NCBI RefSeq assembly: GCF_017874215.1
Contig: NZ_JAGGLB010000014.1
Coordinates: 124,001-188,000, forward strand
DNA: 64,000 bases
From: Paenibacillus eucommiae
Lineage (GTDB): Bacteria > Bacillota > Bacilli > Paenibacillales > NBRC-103111
Direction: 5' to 3'
This document shows positions 17,587 through 25,633 of the stretch, in pieces. Position 1 is the stretch's first letter, and the number at the start of each line of letters is the position of its first letter. Made by a program: the position numbers and the translations under genes. Below the pieces are notes generated by a model, which had not been told where the DNA came from, searched no databases, and saw only the letters and a program-made list of their open reading frames with translations.

Positions 17587-17631
17587 CTATTCAAGTAACA
17601 GCTTCCTAGTATAATTTTCATAAATTCATCA

Positions 17632-17826
17632 TCAAATAAAAATATGAAGATCCCTTTGTCTAGCTTTTGTATGAGTTTGATTAAGTTTTTTTTGGAACTG
17701 TTCTTGCTCATCTACTCGCATTAGCGTATAGAGGTTAAGTCTTATTGTAGCTAAAAAGCTGAGCCAAATCGCCGTTATAGAGTCTATTCTTTGATTATTT
17801 TTAGTGTCTTGGGTAATCGTTTCCAA
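17632..17826 (-). pseudogene. Possible gene remnant on the minus strand
   Basis: A 64-codon open frame from TTG 17826 encodes a protein-like sequence (ITAIWLSFLATIRLNLYTLM, then a charged QKKLNQTHTKARQRDL tail). The frame stays open upstream to a TGA near 17886, adding the protein-like SFEERSVTYWPFL, yet that extension has no ATG, GTG or other TTG start and no Shine-Dalgarno fits TTG 17826. The bidirectional terminator just downstream would suit a convergent gene. I do not recognise the family. It is best seen as the remains of a longer gene, with chance openness in AT-rich DNA as the alternative. Confidence 0.3.
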
Positions 17827-18194
17827 AAAAGGCCAATATGTAACGCTTCTTTCCTCAAAACTTTTTTTTAAACAGTTTTTTTGTTCCCCTATTATTCAGA
17901 TGCGGATTGAAGAAATTATTTAACTCCCATTATTTAGAGATAGTTGATTGCTTATATTCAGAAAGGACCTTTTTATAATTTTTGGCTTCTTTGCTGGTGT
18001 TAGTTTAGTGTTCCTTACCTAATTCGCTTTCCGATCTGTTGATCGGTATCTGATAAGAAATTTAAAATTATTAAATATGATAAAGTTTTTTATCCATTCA
18101 AAATGTATATTTAACAAATATAGGAATTTATTCCTATATTATTTACTTATAAATTCTGATATATTCTATTTATGGTACTAAAATCCATTTCCTA

Positions 18195-18212
18195 GAATGC
18201 TGGCCAGCATTC
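18195..18212. promoter_or_regulatory. 18-bp perfect palindrome upstream of the PPC-like protein gene
   Basis: GAATGCTGGCCAGCATTC has no loop and no T-tract, so it resembles an operator for a dimeric regulator more than a terminator. It lies 37 bases before the ATG at 18250. Confidence 0.5.
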
Positions 18213-18249
18213 CCACTACTTAACATTAAATTTAGGAGGAGAAACAATC

Positions 18250-18714
18250 ATGCTAAAGAAAATTACTAAAGTTCTAACCATAGGTCTGTTGGCATCTTCA
18301 ATTGCCTTTACTTCACAATCGGCTTTTGCTGCAAATTATGTAGATGAGGTAGAACCTACTAATGATTATTATAATTCACCGACTCCTTTTACATGGGGGG
18401 ATTATGCAAATGGTTATATTTCTAGTAGTACAGATGAGGATGGCTGGATATTTTATGCGGATTCAAATCAAAATGGACGACCAGTTTCTGTAATTTTAAG
18501 TCGTCCCTCGAACAAAGATTACCAATATACGATTCGTGAGGTTGATAACGGAAGTATGGTTTATCCAGATGGTTTTCAGTATATCATTGATGAACCCGGT
18601 TTTTTGATAGGCACATTTAAATTGAAAGCCAATACTTACTATAGAATAACCGTCTATGGAACTGGACCCAATGAACATAGTACAACTGACAAGTACTATT
18701 TATCCGTTGAATAA
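18250..18714 (+). CDS. Small secreted protein with a PPC-like (pre-peptidase C-terminal) domain
   Basis: A signal peptide (MLKKITKVLTIGLLASSIAF...AFA, residues 1-27) is followed by a single domain of about 125 residues. The EVEPTNDYYNSPTPFTWGDYANGYI opening and the TDEDGWIFYAD segment match the EPN..x..A.....GxI...DxDxY/F pattern of bacterial PPC domains, which usually sit behind secreted proteases. Here the domain stands alone without a catalytic partner. An excellent RBS (AGGAGGAG) precedes the ATG. The cysteine-free, acidic product is probably extracellular. Function unknown. Confidence 0.75.
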   Translation: MLKKITKVLTIGLLASSIAFTSQSAFAANYVDEVEPTNDYYNSPTPFTWGDYANGYISSSTDEDGWIFYADSNQNGRPVSVILSRPSNKDYQYTIREVDNGSMVYPDGFQYIIDEPGFLIGTFKLKANTYYRITVYGTGPNEHSTTDKYYLSVE

Positions 18715-19129
18715 ATGAAGCATAGCTCCTTTAAATAACTCTAAGACTTACTCAGTATTTGACGAATTGAAGAAAAATTAGCGATATAATTTCATTAAAA
18801 ATAGATTACATGATCTGATTCGACATTGAAAGTTATTTAGTTATCTGCTGATTTCAGTTTGACACTTGATCATTGTTTATTTGACAGCAGGTTACAAATA
18901 AAGTAACATATCATATTGAAGGTATACCTAAACAACCTTTTCCAATCGGAAAGGGTTCCTTTTTTTGTAAATATATATTAGTTTTTCGCGGTAATTTGAA
19001 ATATCAAAATGTATGTAATTTAATTTAAATACTTTACTCTGATATTTCTAAGGAAGACATGATTGTCTTGAGCATGATGATCTGAGCCGTGTATCCTTTT
19101 ATAATAACTTCTATTGGAGGTCGAGTGAT
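18715..19129 (+). other. metK upstream region
   Basis: About 415 bases. TTGACA (18881-18886), 17 bases, TAACAT (18904-18909) may start a short transcript that meets the terminator at 18934-18967. Further on, AAGACA-TGAT-TGTCTT forms a small hairpin near 19053 and TATAAT occurs near 19100 without a good -35. I looked for the conserved core of a SAM (S-box) riboswitch and found none. Confidence 0.4.
18934..18967 (+). terminator. Rho-independent terminator upstream of metK
   Basis: AACCTTTTCC (18934-18943), loop AATC, GGAAAGGGTT (18948-18957) with one G-T pair, then CCTTTTTTT. It may end a short leader RNA or an upstream transcript. Confidence 0.75.
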
Positions 19130-20335
19130 ATGACGATTGAACGCGGTCGGCGTTTGTTTACATCGGAATCCGTTACTGAGGGACATCCGGACAAAATTTG
19201 TGATCAGATTTCAGATGCTGTATTGGATGCTTTTTTAGAAAATGATCCTAATGCGCGTGTGGCTTGTGAAGTAGCTGTTGCTACTGGCCTTGTTCTGGTT
19301 ATTGGTGAAATCTCATCCTCTTCTGAGTATGTGGACATTCAAGCCATAGCTAGAAATACCATTAAGGAGATTGGTTACACGCGGGCTAAATTTGGTTTTG
19401 ACTCGCAAACCTCTGCGGTGCTTGTTTCTTTAAATGAGCAGTCTGCTGATATAGCACAAGGAGTAGACCGTGCTTTGGAAGCAAGAGAAGGTCAAATGTC
19501 GGATGAAGAAATTGAAGCTATTGGTGCTGGTGACCAGGGTCTTATGTTTGGGTTTGCTGTAAATGAAACACCAGAACTTATGCCTTTGCCGATTTCCATT
19601 GCTCACAAGCTTGCTCACCGTTTGACTGAAGTTCGTAAGAACGGTACTTTGGATTATCTTCGTCCAGATGGTAAAACACAAGTTACTGTAGAATACGACG
19701 GCGATAAGCCGCTTCGTGTAGATACAATCGTAGTTTCTACGCAGCATAGAGAAGATATTACATTGGAGCAAATCCAAAGTGATATTAAGGAACATGTTAT
19801 TGCTCCCGTTGTTTCAGCAGAATTGCTGGATGCAGATACGAAATATTTTATCAATCCTACTGGAAGATTTGTTATTGGTGGTCCTCAAGGAGACGCGGGC
19901 TTAACTGGACGCAAAATTATCGTTGATACTTACGGTGGTTATGCTCGTCATGGCGGCGGTGCATTCTCTGGTAAGGATCCTACAAAGGTTGACCGTTCTG
20001 GTGCTTATGCAGCCAGATATGTAGCCAAAAATATTGTGGCCGCAGGCCTAGCTGAAAAATGTGAAGTACAACTTGCTTACGCCATTGGGGTAGCCAGACC
20101 GGTATCGATCAGTGTGGATACTTTTAAAACAGGTACGATAAGTGAAGATAAACTGGTTGAATTAATTCGTAAGCATTTCGATCTTCGTCCTGCTGGAATT
20201 ATTAAGGCGCTTGATCTGCGTCGTCCTATTTATCGCCAAACTGCTGCCTATGGTCATTTTGGTCGTACGGATGTTGATTTGCCGTGGGAGCGTACGGATA
20301 AGGCTGAGCTTTTGAAAGCTGATGCTTTGAATTGA
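19130..20335 (+). CDS. metK: S-adenosylmethionine synthetase
   Basis: MetK makes S-adenosylmethionine from methionine and ATP in the cytosol, as a homotetramer. Signatures are SVTEGHPDKICDQISDAVLD (ATP and metal site near the N-terminus), GAGDQGLMFGFA (the GAGDQG hexapeptide at about residue 125) and GGGAFSGKDPTKVDRSGAYA (phosphate-binding loop, about 280). At 401 residues it is full length. The ATG at 19130 follows GGAGGTCGAGTG. The gene stands alone between terminators. SAM made here would also feed methyltransferases and radical-SAM-type chemistry. Unlike many Bacillus metK genes it shows no recognisable S-box leader. Confidence 0.97.
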   Translation: MTIERGRRLFTSESVTEGHPDKICDQISDAVLDAFLENDPNARVACEVAVATGLVLVIGEISSSSEYVDIQAIARNTIKEIGYTRAKFGFDSQTSAVLVSLNEQSADIAQGVDRALEAREGQMSDEEIEAIGAGDQGLMFGFAVNETPELMPLPISIAHKLAHRLTEVRKNGTLDYLRPDGKTQVTVEYDGDKPLRVDTIVVSTQHREDITLEQIQSDIKEHVIAPVVSAELLDADTKYFINPTGRFVIGGPQGDAGLTGRKIIVDTYGGYARHGGGAFSGKDPTKVDRSGAYAARYVAKNIVAAGLAEKCEVQLAYAIGVARPVSISVDTFKTGTISEDKLVELIRKHFDLRPAGIIKALDLRRPIYRQTAAYGHFGRTDVDLPWERTDKAELLKADALN

Positions 20336-20570
20336 TTTTTGTTTTAGAAGTTGTTTTTTGAAAACCCATAACTTTAAGTATCATATAAATTTTTTACCAA
20401 ATAGAGACTGCCCTTTAAATAGGGTGGTTTTTTTGTTTTTAAGGAGTAGTTTTGGAAGTTTTTAGTATACAGAAAAATACAATCTACGAATATCGTAACT
20501 TTTTCGATAGAAGTGTAGTCTATAGTTAAGTAGGTTAGAAGAAGTATGGGAGAATGAGAGGAGAAAAAGC
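20336..20570 (+). other. Region between metK and the phosphodiester glycosidase gene
   Basis: It contains the metK terminator. After it, TATAGT near 20521 is a possible -10 without a good -35, and AGAGGAG is the ribosome binding site of the next gene. Nothing else is clear. Confidence 0.4.
20407..20436 (+). terminator. Rho-independent terminator of metK
   Basis: ACTGCCCT (20407-20414) and AGGGTGGT (20421-20428) form an 8-bp stem with two G-T pairs, followed by a T-run. Confidence 0.8.
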
Positions 20571-23195
20571 ATGCGGTTACACAAAAAACTAGGAATAGGT
20601 GCGCTTGTTTGCGCTCTGTCCCTACAGGTTTTTGCTTTTGCCCCTAGTGTTAGTCTAGCGGCGGATTCAAAGTTGACGATCAGTTCGGAGGAAATTATAA
20701 CTTCTGGTGCGCTTGTTAAAAAGTATGTTTGGAGCACGACCCGGAACAAAACGACGGTTACGGCGAATGCGAGTGTCATAGAGGTAGATTTGACGAATCC
20801 GAATGTAAAGCTGGATGCCATGTCAGGCTCAGGGAGTGAATTTACGAAAAAAGCAACGGTTCTAGAAATGACTAAGAACAGTGGCGCTGTAGCTGGAATT
20901 AACGGGGATTTCTATAATACCCAAGCTGAAGGGGTACCAATAGGACCTCAAATTACGGAAGGCGAAATTCTATCGACAACTTCCAATCTGAGCGGTATGT
21001 ATGCGTTTGGAATTACGAAGGATAACGTGCCGGTAGTGGATCAGTTTACTTTTACCGGTTCCTTAAAGGCGGCAGATGGAGCTTCATTCCCACTGAAGGG
21101 AGTTAATACAACCTACTATTATGATGACAATAAGGTATTCAGCCATCAAGATGCTATTTATATGTATACTAGTGCATGGACTCAGAACAATCGCTCTAAC
21201 GATGGAACTACCAAACCGACAGAAGTATTGGTTCAAAATGGAATCATTACGAAAATCGCTGTGAATGGCGTGATTCCGATGGTTGCCCCTGAGGATGGAT
21301 ACATACTGCGGGCTTCTGGAAAAGGAACTGATTATGTTGTGCAGCATCTGAAAGAGGGAGATCCGCTTATCTCGAATTATGAGATGAAGGCTAAGGATGC
21401 TTGGAAGCAGTATGATGTGAACAATTTTAAAATGATGATTGGCGGCAGCACGCTGCTTGTAGATGAAGGCAAAGCAATGAGTTATTTTACCCGTGATATA
21501 GGTGGAATCGATGGTTACCGGTATCGTTCGAGAACGGCAATCGGCTATTCGAAAAACTTAAAGACGGCTTATTTAATCACCGTGGATAACAGCGGCAGCA
21601 GTAAGGGAGTTAACATGGTGGAGCTGCAGCAGATTATGGTGCAGGCAGGAGTTTGGAGAGGGATGGTGCTGGACGGGGGCGGTTCTACTCAGATGGTGGC
21701 CAGACCTTTAGGAGAGTTTGATTCCAAGCTGGTTAATAAGGTAGAAAATAATTACCAACGCAAAGTAGCAAATGGAGTAGGCGTCTATACGCTGGCACCG
21801 CAGGGAGAAGTAAAAGGATTGACCTTAAAGGGTCAAGATGAACTGTTTATTGGAGAAACTAGCTCTTATCAAATGAAGGGTTATGATGAATACTACAATC
21901 CAATAGCTTCATTCGACGGTATAGTTATGAATTGGAGCAGCTCCGCAGCTTTAGGTACTTTTGAAGGCAATGCATTTACGGCGACTAAATCAGGCAAAAC
22001 TAAGCTGACTGCAAAATCAGGAAAGGGATCAGCTACTATTGATGTTGATGTGATCGGCCGGGATCAAATATCAGCTATGAAGATTAATGCCGGGGATATT
22101 TCCTTGTCAGAAGGTCAAAGCTATAAGCTGCCAATTATGGTTACGACCAAAAGTGGTATTACAAGGGAAGTACCTCCACAGCTTATTTCGTGGGAATTGC
22201 AAGGAATCGGCGGTGAGATTGGCAAAGATGGAGTGCTTCGTGTAACGAATCTATCCGGAAGCCAAAGTGCACAACTGATTGCCAGATACGATGGGTACAG
22301 CACGATCCTGACGATGCCAATCGGACAAGAGCAGCTGTGGTATGATCTGGATACGACTGGAGTGAAAACTACAGCCAGCAAGTACCCCGCTGAAGTAGTC
22401 TCTGCTGTAAATACTGACGCATCAACAGGTAATAAAAACTTGAAAATTACCTATGACTTTACCTTAGGCACTGGAACTAAAGCCGCCTATGCGGATTTTA
22501 ACGATAAATACGGTGCTCCAATTACGGGTGAGCCTCAATATATCAAGGTGAAGGTACAAGGCGATGAGAGTATGAACTGGCTGCGCGCAGAATTTTCGGA
22601 CGCCGCGGGCAAGACGCATATGGTCGATTTGACGCAAAATATAAACTGGAAGGGCTGGCAGCAGCTTACCGCTAACCTGACCGATTATAATATGAAGTAC
22701 CCAATTACCATTAAGAAAATTTATGTTGTAAGTCCTGAGCAAGGTCAGGATGAGCGTGCTTTGAAGGGTGAGGTTCGTTTCGATGATGTAACCTTTGTTT
22801 ATAAGGGCAAGCTTCCTTCCTTGCCATATAGCAAAGTAAAGCTTACGGTCAACAAGAAGACAGGTATCTTGAATAACAAGAGCATAACCTTGGAGCAAGC
22901 TCCTATCATTACTAGCGGAAATACGATGATTCCTATTCGTTTCGTAACAGAAGCGCTTGGAGGCACAGTGAAGTGGGATGAGAAAGAACGGAAGGTTACC
23001 ATTCTTCGCGGCGACAAGCTGATCGAGCTGTGGATTGGCAAGACGGATATTGTGGTCAACGGCGATCGCGTGACGGCCGAGGTGGCACCAAGGATCGCCA
23101 ATGACATGACGCTGGTACCACTGAGGATCATTTCAGAGAAATTAGGCTGGAAGGTTGGCTGGGAGCCCGTGGGGCAAGTGATTACACTTGAATAA
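20571..23195 (+). CDS. Secreted phosphodiester glycosidase (NAGPA) with copper-amine-oxidase-like stalk domain
   Basis: The signal peptide (MRLHKKLGIGALVCALSLQVFAFAPSVSLA) is followed by a phosphodiester glycosidase domain (about 110-405) with the motifs GINGDFYNTQAEGVPIG, RSRTAIGYSKN and VLDGGGSTQM. This family includes the mammalian enzyme that uncovers mannose-6-phosphate; bacterial members are thought to trim glycan phosphodiesters in the wall or capsule. Then come Big2-type Ig-like segments (about 415-600), a beta-sandwich segment (about 605-745) and a C-terminal stalk domain typical of copper amine oxidase N-termini (VNGDRV, IPIRFVTEALGG, VPLRIISEKLGWKV). 874 residues. The natural substrate is unknown; SCWP or another wall polymer is plausible. 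Confidence 0.88.
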   Translation: MRLHKKLGIGALVCALSLQVFAFAPSVSLAADSKLTISSEEIITSGALVKKYVWSTTRNKTTVTANASVIEVDLTNPNVKLDAMSGSGSEFTKKATVLEMTKNSGAVAGINGDFYNTQAEGVPIGPQITEGEILSTTSNLSGMYAFGITKDNVPVVDQFTFTGSLKAADGASFPLKGVNTTYYYDDNKVFSHQDAIYMYTSAWTQNNRSNDGTTKPTEVLVQNGIITKIAVNGVIPMVAPEDGYILRASGKGTDYVVQHLKEGDPLISNYEMKAKDAWKQYDVNNFKMMIGGSTLLVDEGKAMSYFTRDIGGIDGYRYRSRTAIGYSKNLKTAYLITVDNSGSSKGVNMVELQQIMVQAGVWRGMVLDGGGSTQMVARPLGEFDSKLVNKVENNYQRKVANGVGVYTLAPQGEVKGLTLKGQDELFIGETSSYQMKGYDEYYNPIASFDGIVMNWSSSAALGTFEGNAFTATKSGKTKLTAKSGKGSATIDVDVIGRDQISAMKINAGDISLSEGQSYKLPIMVTTKSGITREVPPQLISWELQGIGGEIGKDGVLRVTNLSGSQSAQLIARYDGYSTILTMPIGQEQLWYDLDTTGVKTTASKYPAEVVSAVNTDASTGNKNLKITYDFTLGTGTKAAYADFNDKYGAPITGEPQYIKVKVQGDESMNWLRAEFSDAAGKTHMVDLTQNINWKGWQQLTANLTDYNMKYPITIKKIYVVSPEQGQDERALKGEVRFDDVTFVYKGKLPSLPYSKVKLTVNKKTGILNNKSITLEQAPIITSGNTMIPIRFVTEALGGTVKWDEKERKVTILRGDKLIELWIGKTDIVVNGDRVTAEVAPRIANDMTLVPLRIISEKLGWKVGWEPVGQVITLE

Positions 23196-23210
23196 ATTAT
23201 GTGATAGAAT
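23182..23210 (+). promoter_or_regulatory. Candidate SigA promoter of degSU
   Basis: TTACAC (23182-23187), 17 bases, TAGAAT (23205-23210) preceded by an extended -10 TGA. It overlaps the last codons of the preceding gene. Confidence 0.6.
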
Positions 23211-23255
23211 AAGAAAAAAAGACTGATTGTTAGCGCAAAGGAGTTTGGGCCCATT

Positions 23256-24419
23256 TTGCAAGCGGATGCTTTGGATCGCGTTATAAAAAATGCCATTAAC
23301 GTTATGGAGACCAGCAAGTACCAGATCTTTGAAATCAGTGAAACAGCCAGACATGAGCGTGAGGTGTTAAGTCGTGAGCTGGAGGATATCAAAGAGGAAA
23401 CCGGGAATACCATTGACCAAGTGGATAAGCTGGAGAGGGAATACAAGCGCTCAAGAATCCGCCTCACAGAGGTTAGCCGCGACTTCAATCGGTATCGGGA
23501 AAATGATATTAAGATTGCTTATGAGGCCGCTATTGATTTGCAGCTCAAGCTGACGATAGCCAGAGAAAAAGAAAATCATTTGAAGGCCAGACGTGATGAT
23601 CTTCAAAAAAGGATTAAAAATGTCGATAAACAAGTTGAAAGAGCCGAAACGATCGTTTCCCAGATGAATGTTGTACTTGAATATTTATCAGGCGATTTAA
23701 ATCAAGTCACCCGAATTCTAGAATCGGCTAAAAATAGACAGCTGCTTGGATTGAAAATTATATTGGCGCAAGAGGATGAAAGAAAGAGAATTTCCAGGGA
23801 AATTCACGATGGCATGGCTCAGACGATGGCTAATGTGGTGCTTCGCACGGAGATCGCTGAGCGCATGCTGATTAAGCAAGAGTATACGGCTGTCAGAGAG
23901 GAGCTAGTAGATCTTAAAGGCCAGGTCAGGGGCGGACTTGAAGAGGTTCGTAAAATTATTTTCAACCTCCGTCCCATGGCTCTTGATGATCTGGGTATAG
24001 TTCCAACGCTGCGCAAGTATATTCAGGATTTCGAGGAGAAGACCAAGATCCGTACAAAGTTTACTTTAGTCGGCAGGGAGAGCCGGTTTCCATCGGGACT
24101 GGAGATCGCCATTTTTCGGTTGGTGCAGGAGGCTTTCTCCAATGTGGTAAAGCATGCTAAAGCGACCTTCGTGTCACTAGAGCTTACACTGGATAAAGAA
24201 CATGTGAAAATTTATGTTGTCGATAATGGGATTGGTTTTGACGTAGAAATGACCGAGCAGATTATTACGAAAGGCAACAATTTCGGCTTGCTGGGTATGC
24301 GGGAACGAGTGGAGCTGCTCGATGGCAAGATGACTATCGTATCCGAGAAGGATGCAGGTGCCAAATTTACTATGGTGATCCCAATAGGCAATGCAGAAAA
24401 TAAGGAGGAACTGATATAG
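23256..24419 (+). CDS. degS: Sensor histidine kinase DegS
   Basis: DegS is a cytoplasmic kinase/phosphatase that phosphorylates DegU. No membrane segment is present. The first 180 residues form long charged coiled-coil helices (sensor domain), followed by a HisKA_3 dimerisation helix with the phospho-acceptor His184 in RKRISREIHDGMAQ and an HATPase domain with the N box (LVQEAFSNVVKHAKA) and the G boxes (DNGIGFD, GLLGMRER). The TTG start at 23256 follows AAAGGAG at 12 bases. It ends one base before degU, so the pair is co-translated. In Bacillus the pair controls exoenzymes, competence and motility, which suits its place ahead of comF and flagellar genes. Confidence 0.94.
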   Translation: MQADALDRVIKNAINVMETSKYQIFEISETARHEREVLSRELEDIKEETGNTIDQVDKLEREYKRSRIRLTEVSRDFNRYRENDIKIAYEAAIDLQLKLTIAREKENHLKARRDDLQKRIKNVDKQVERAETIVSQMNVVLEYLSGDLNQVTRILESAKNRQLLGLKIILAQEDERKRISREIHDGMAQTMANVVLRTEIAERMLIKQEYTAVREELVDLKGQVRGGLEEVRKIIFNLRPMALDDLGIVPTLRKYIQDFEEKTKIRTKFTLVGRESRFPSGLEIAIFRLVQEAFSNVVKHAKATFVSLELTLDKEHVKIYVVDNGIGFDVEMTEQIITKGNNFGLLGMRERVELLDGKMTIVSEKDAGAKFTMVIPIGNAENKEELI

Positions 24420-24420
24420 A

Positions 24421-25146
24421 ATGGACAATACGGCGACTCTTAAACGAAATGTAAGACTTATTATTGCCGATGATCACCAGCTGTTTCGCGAAGGCGTCAA
24501 ACGGATCATTAACATGGAAGAAGATATGGAAGTCATTGCGGAATGCGGTGACGGCATTCAAGTCGTCGAGCTGTGCAACCAGAATACACCTGATGTTGTA
24601 TTAATGGATATCAATATGCCCCTGGAAAATGGAGTCGTAGCTACAGAGCGGCTGAAGCTTATTTTTCCAGATGTAAAGGTTATTATTTTATCCATTCACG
24701 ATGATGAAAGCTATGTGTTTGAGACGCTCCGCAAAGGGGCTTCCGGTTATTTGCTTAAGGATATGGAGGCTGAGTCGCTGATCAATGCTATACGTTCCGT
24801 CGTTGCGGGACATGCCTATATCCATCCGAAGGTGACCGGCAAGCTGATCAATCAATTAAGAAGAATGACCTACCTGGATGAAGTCGGTGTCGTTGGAGCC
24901 GAGCAGACAGCGAAGGAAGCTAATATGAGATTTGTACATAAAGATAACAGTCCACTGACCAAGAGAGAGGCTGAAGTGCTTCGTCTGATGGCGGAAGGAA
25001 AGAGCAACAAGCTGATTGGAGAAGTTCTGTTCATAAGCGAAAAAACAGTGAAAAATCACGTCAGCAGCATTCTCCAAAAGCTGGAGGTTGACGACCGCAC
25101 CCAGGCGGTTATAAGCGCAATTAAGAATGGCTGGGTAACCTTGTAG
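24421..25146 (+). CDS. degU: Response regulator DegU
   Basis: DegU carries a receiver domain (RLIIADDHQLFREGVKRI; phospho-acceptor Asp63 in VVLMDINMP; conserved Lys in GYLLKDME) and a LuxR/NarL-type HTH domain (LTKREAEVLRLMAEG..EKTVKNHVSSIL). At 241 residues it is about a dozen longer than the Bacillus protein because of a short extra N-terminus and linker. It binds DNA to switch between motility and exoenzyme or competence programmes. It is the second gene of the degSU operon. The RBS AAGGAGG lies inside the end of degS. Confidence 0.95.
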   Translation: MDNTATLKRNVRLIIADDHQLFREGVKRIINMEEDMEVIAECGDGIQVVELCNQNTPDVVLMDINMPLENGVVATERLKLIFPDVKVIILSIHDDESYVFETLRKGASGYLLKDMEAESLINAIRSVVAGHAYIHPKVTGKLINQLRRMTYLDEVGVVGAEQTAKEANMRFVHKDNSPLTKREAEVLRLMAEGKSNKLIGEVLFISEKTVKNHVSSILQKLEVDDRTQAVISAIKNGWVTL

Positions 25147-25198
25147 GAACCTCGTTTCTCCCCCCCGCATACTATGGAGGTAAAGGGAGGGAGCCGCG

Positions 25199-25597
25199 AT
25201 GTGGATTGGATTGCTTTGGATATTTGGTTGTTACGGAATCAGCATTGCCTTGCTTCACATTTGGTTTGGTTTTAAAAACAATAAACAAAGAAGCGCCGCG
25301 CAGGTGCTGCTTATTACAAGAAATAATCAATCACAGATTGAATGGTATATTCGCTCAATGTTCTTTTTTTCACGTATTCGGGGGAGAGAGCTCCAAGTTA
25401 CTATTTTGGATGAAGGCTCCACTGACGAGACCATGAGGATCATTGAGCGGTTATCCCATACGTATTGTATGGATATCAAATGGTGTCTTCCTGACAAATC
25501 CTTGGATGATTTCCTGGAAGCCCATGGAGATGAAGCTGTAATTGTGGTACACTTGAGCAATCGTAAGGAAATACAAGAAATCCCCCTATTTTACTAG
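25199..25597 (+). CDS. Small membrane-anchored glycosyltransferase-like protein
   Basis: An N-terminal membrane segment (WIGLLWIFGCYGISIALLHIWFG) is followed by a sequence resembling the first half of a GT2 nucleotide-sugar fold: VLLITRNNQSQIEWYIRSM, then VTILDEGSTDETMRIIERL. The acceptor half is absent, so at 132 residues it is probably not a complete transferase. It occupies the place where Bacillus subtilis has degV (yviA) between degU and comFA. RBS AAAGGGAGGG and the ATG at 25199 are clear. The gene is intact, not obviously degraded. Function unknown. Confidence 0.7.
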   Translation: MWIGLLWIFGCYGISIALLHIWFGFKNNKQRSAAQVLLITRNNQSQIEWYIRSMFFFSRIRGRELQVTILDEGSTDETMRIIERLSHTYCMDIKWCLPDKSLDDFLEAHGDEAVIVVHLSNRKEIQEIPLFY

Positions 25598-25633
25598 TAA
25601 ACGCTTACAATTCCAAGAAAGCAAGGTGAAGGA

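Larger units (their letters stand above)
17470..18249. other. AT-rich region between SASP and the PPC-like secreted protein gene
   Basis: About 780 bases hold a long bidirectional terminator (17527-17586), a weakly supported minus-strand open frame (17632-17826), a featureless AT-rich stretch (about 17930-18180) and an 18-bp perfect palindrome (18195-18212). It looks like decayed or poorly constrained DNA. Confidence 0.5.

Noticed and set aside
18715..19129. SAM (S-box) riboswitch upstream of metK
   Set aside because: The conserved GAGGG and GAUGAA-type core elements were not found.
22799..23488. 229-codon open frame antisense to the glycosidase gene and degS
   Set aside because: Both plus-strand genes carry clear domains here, and the antisense product is a Ser/Ile-rich shadow.
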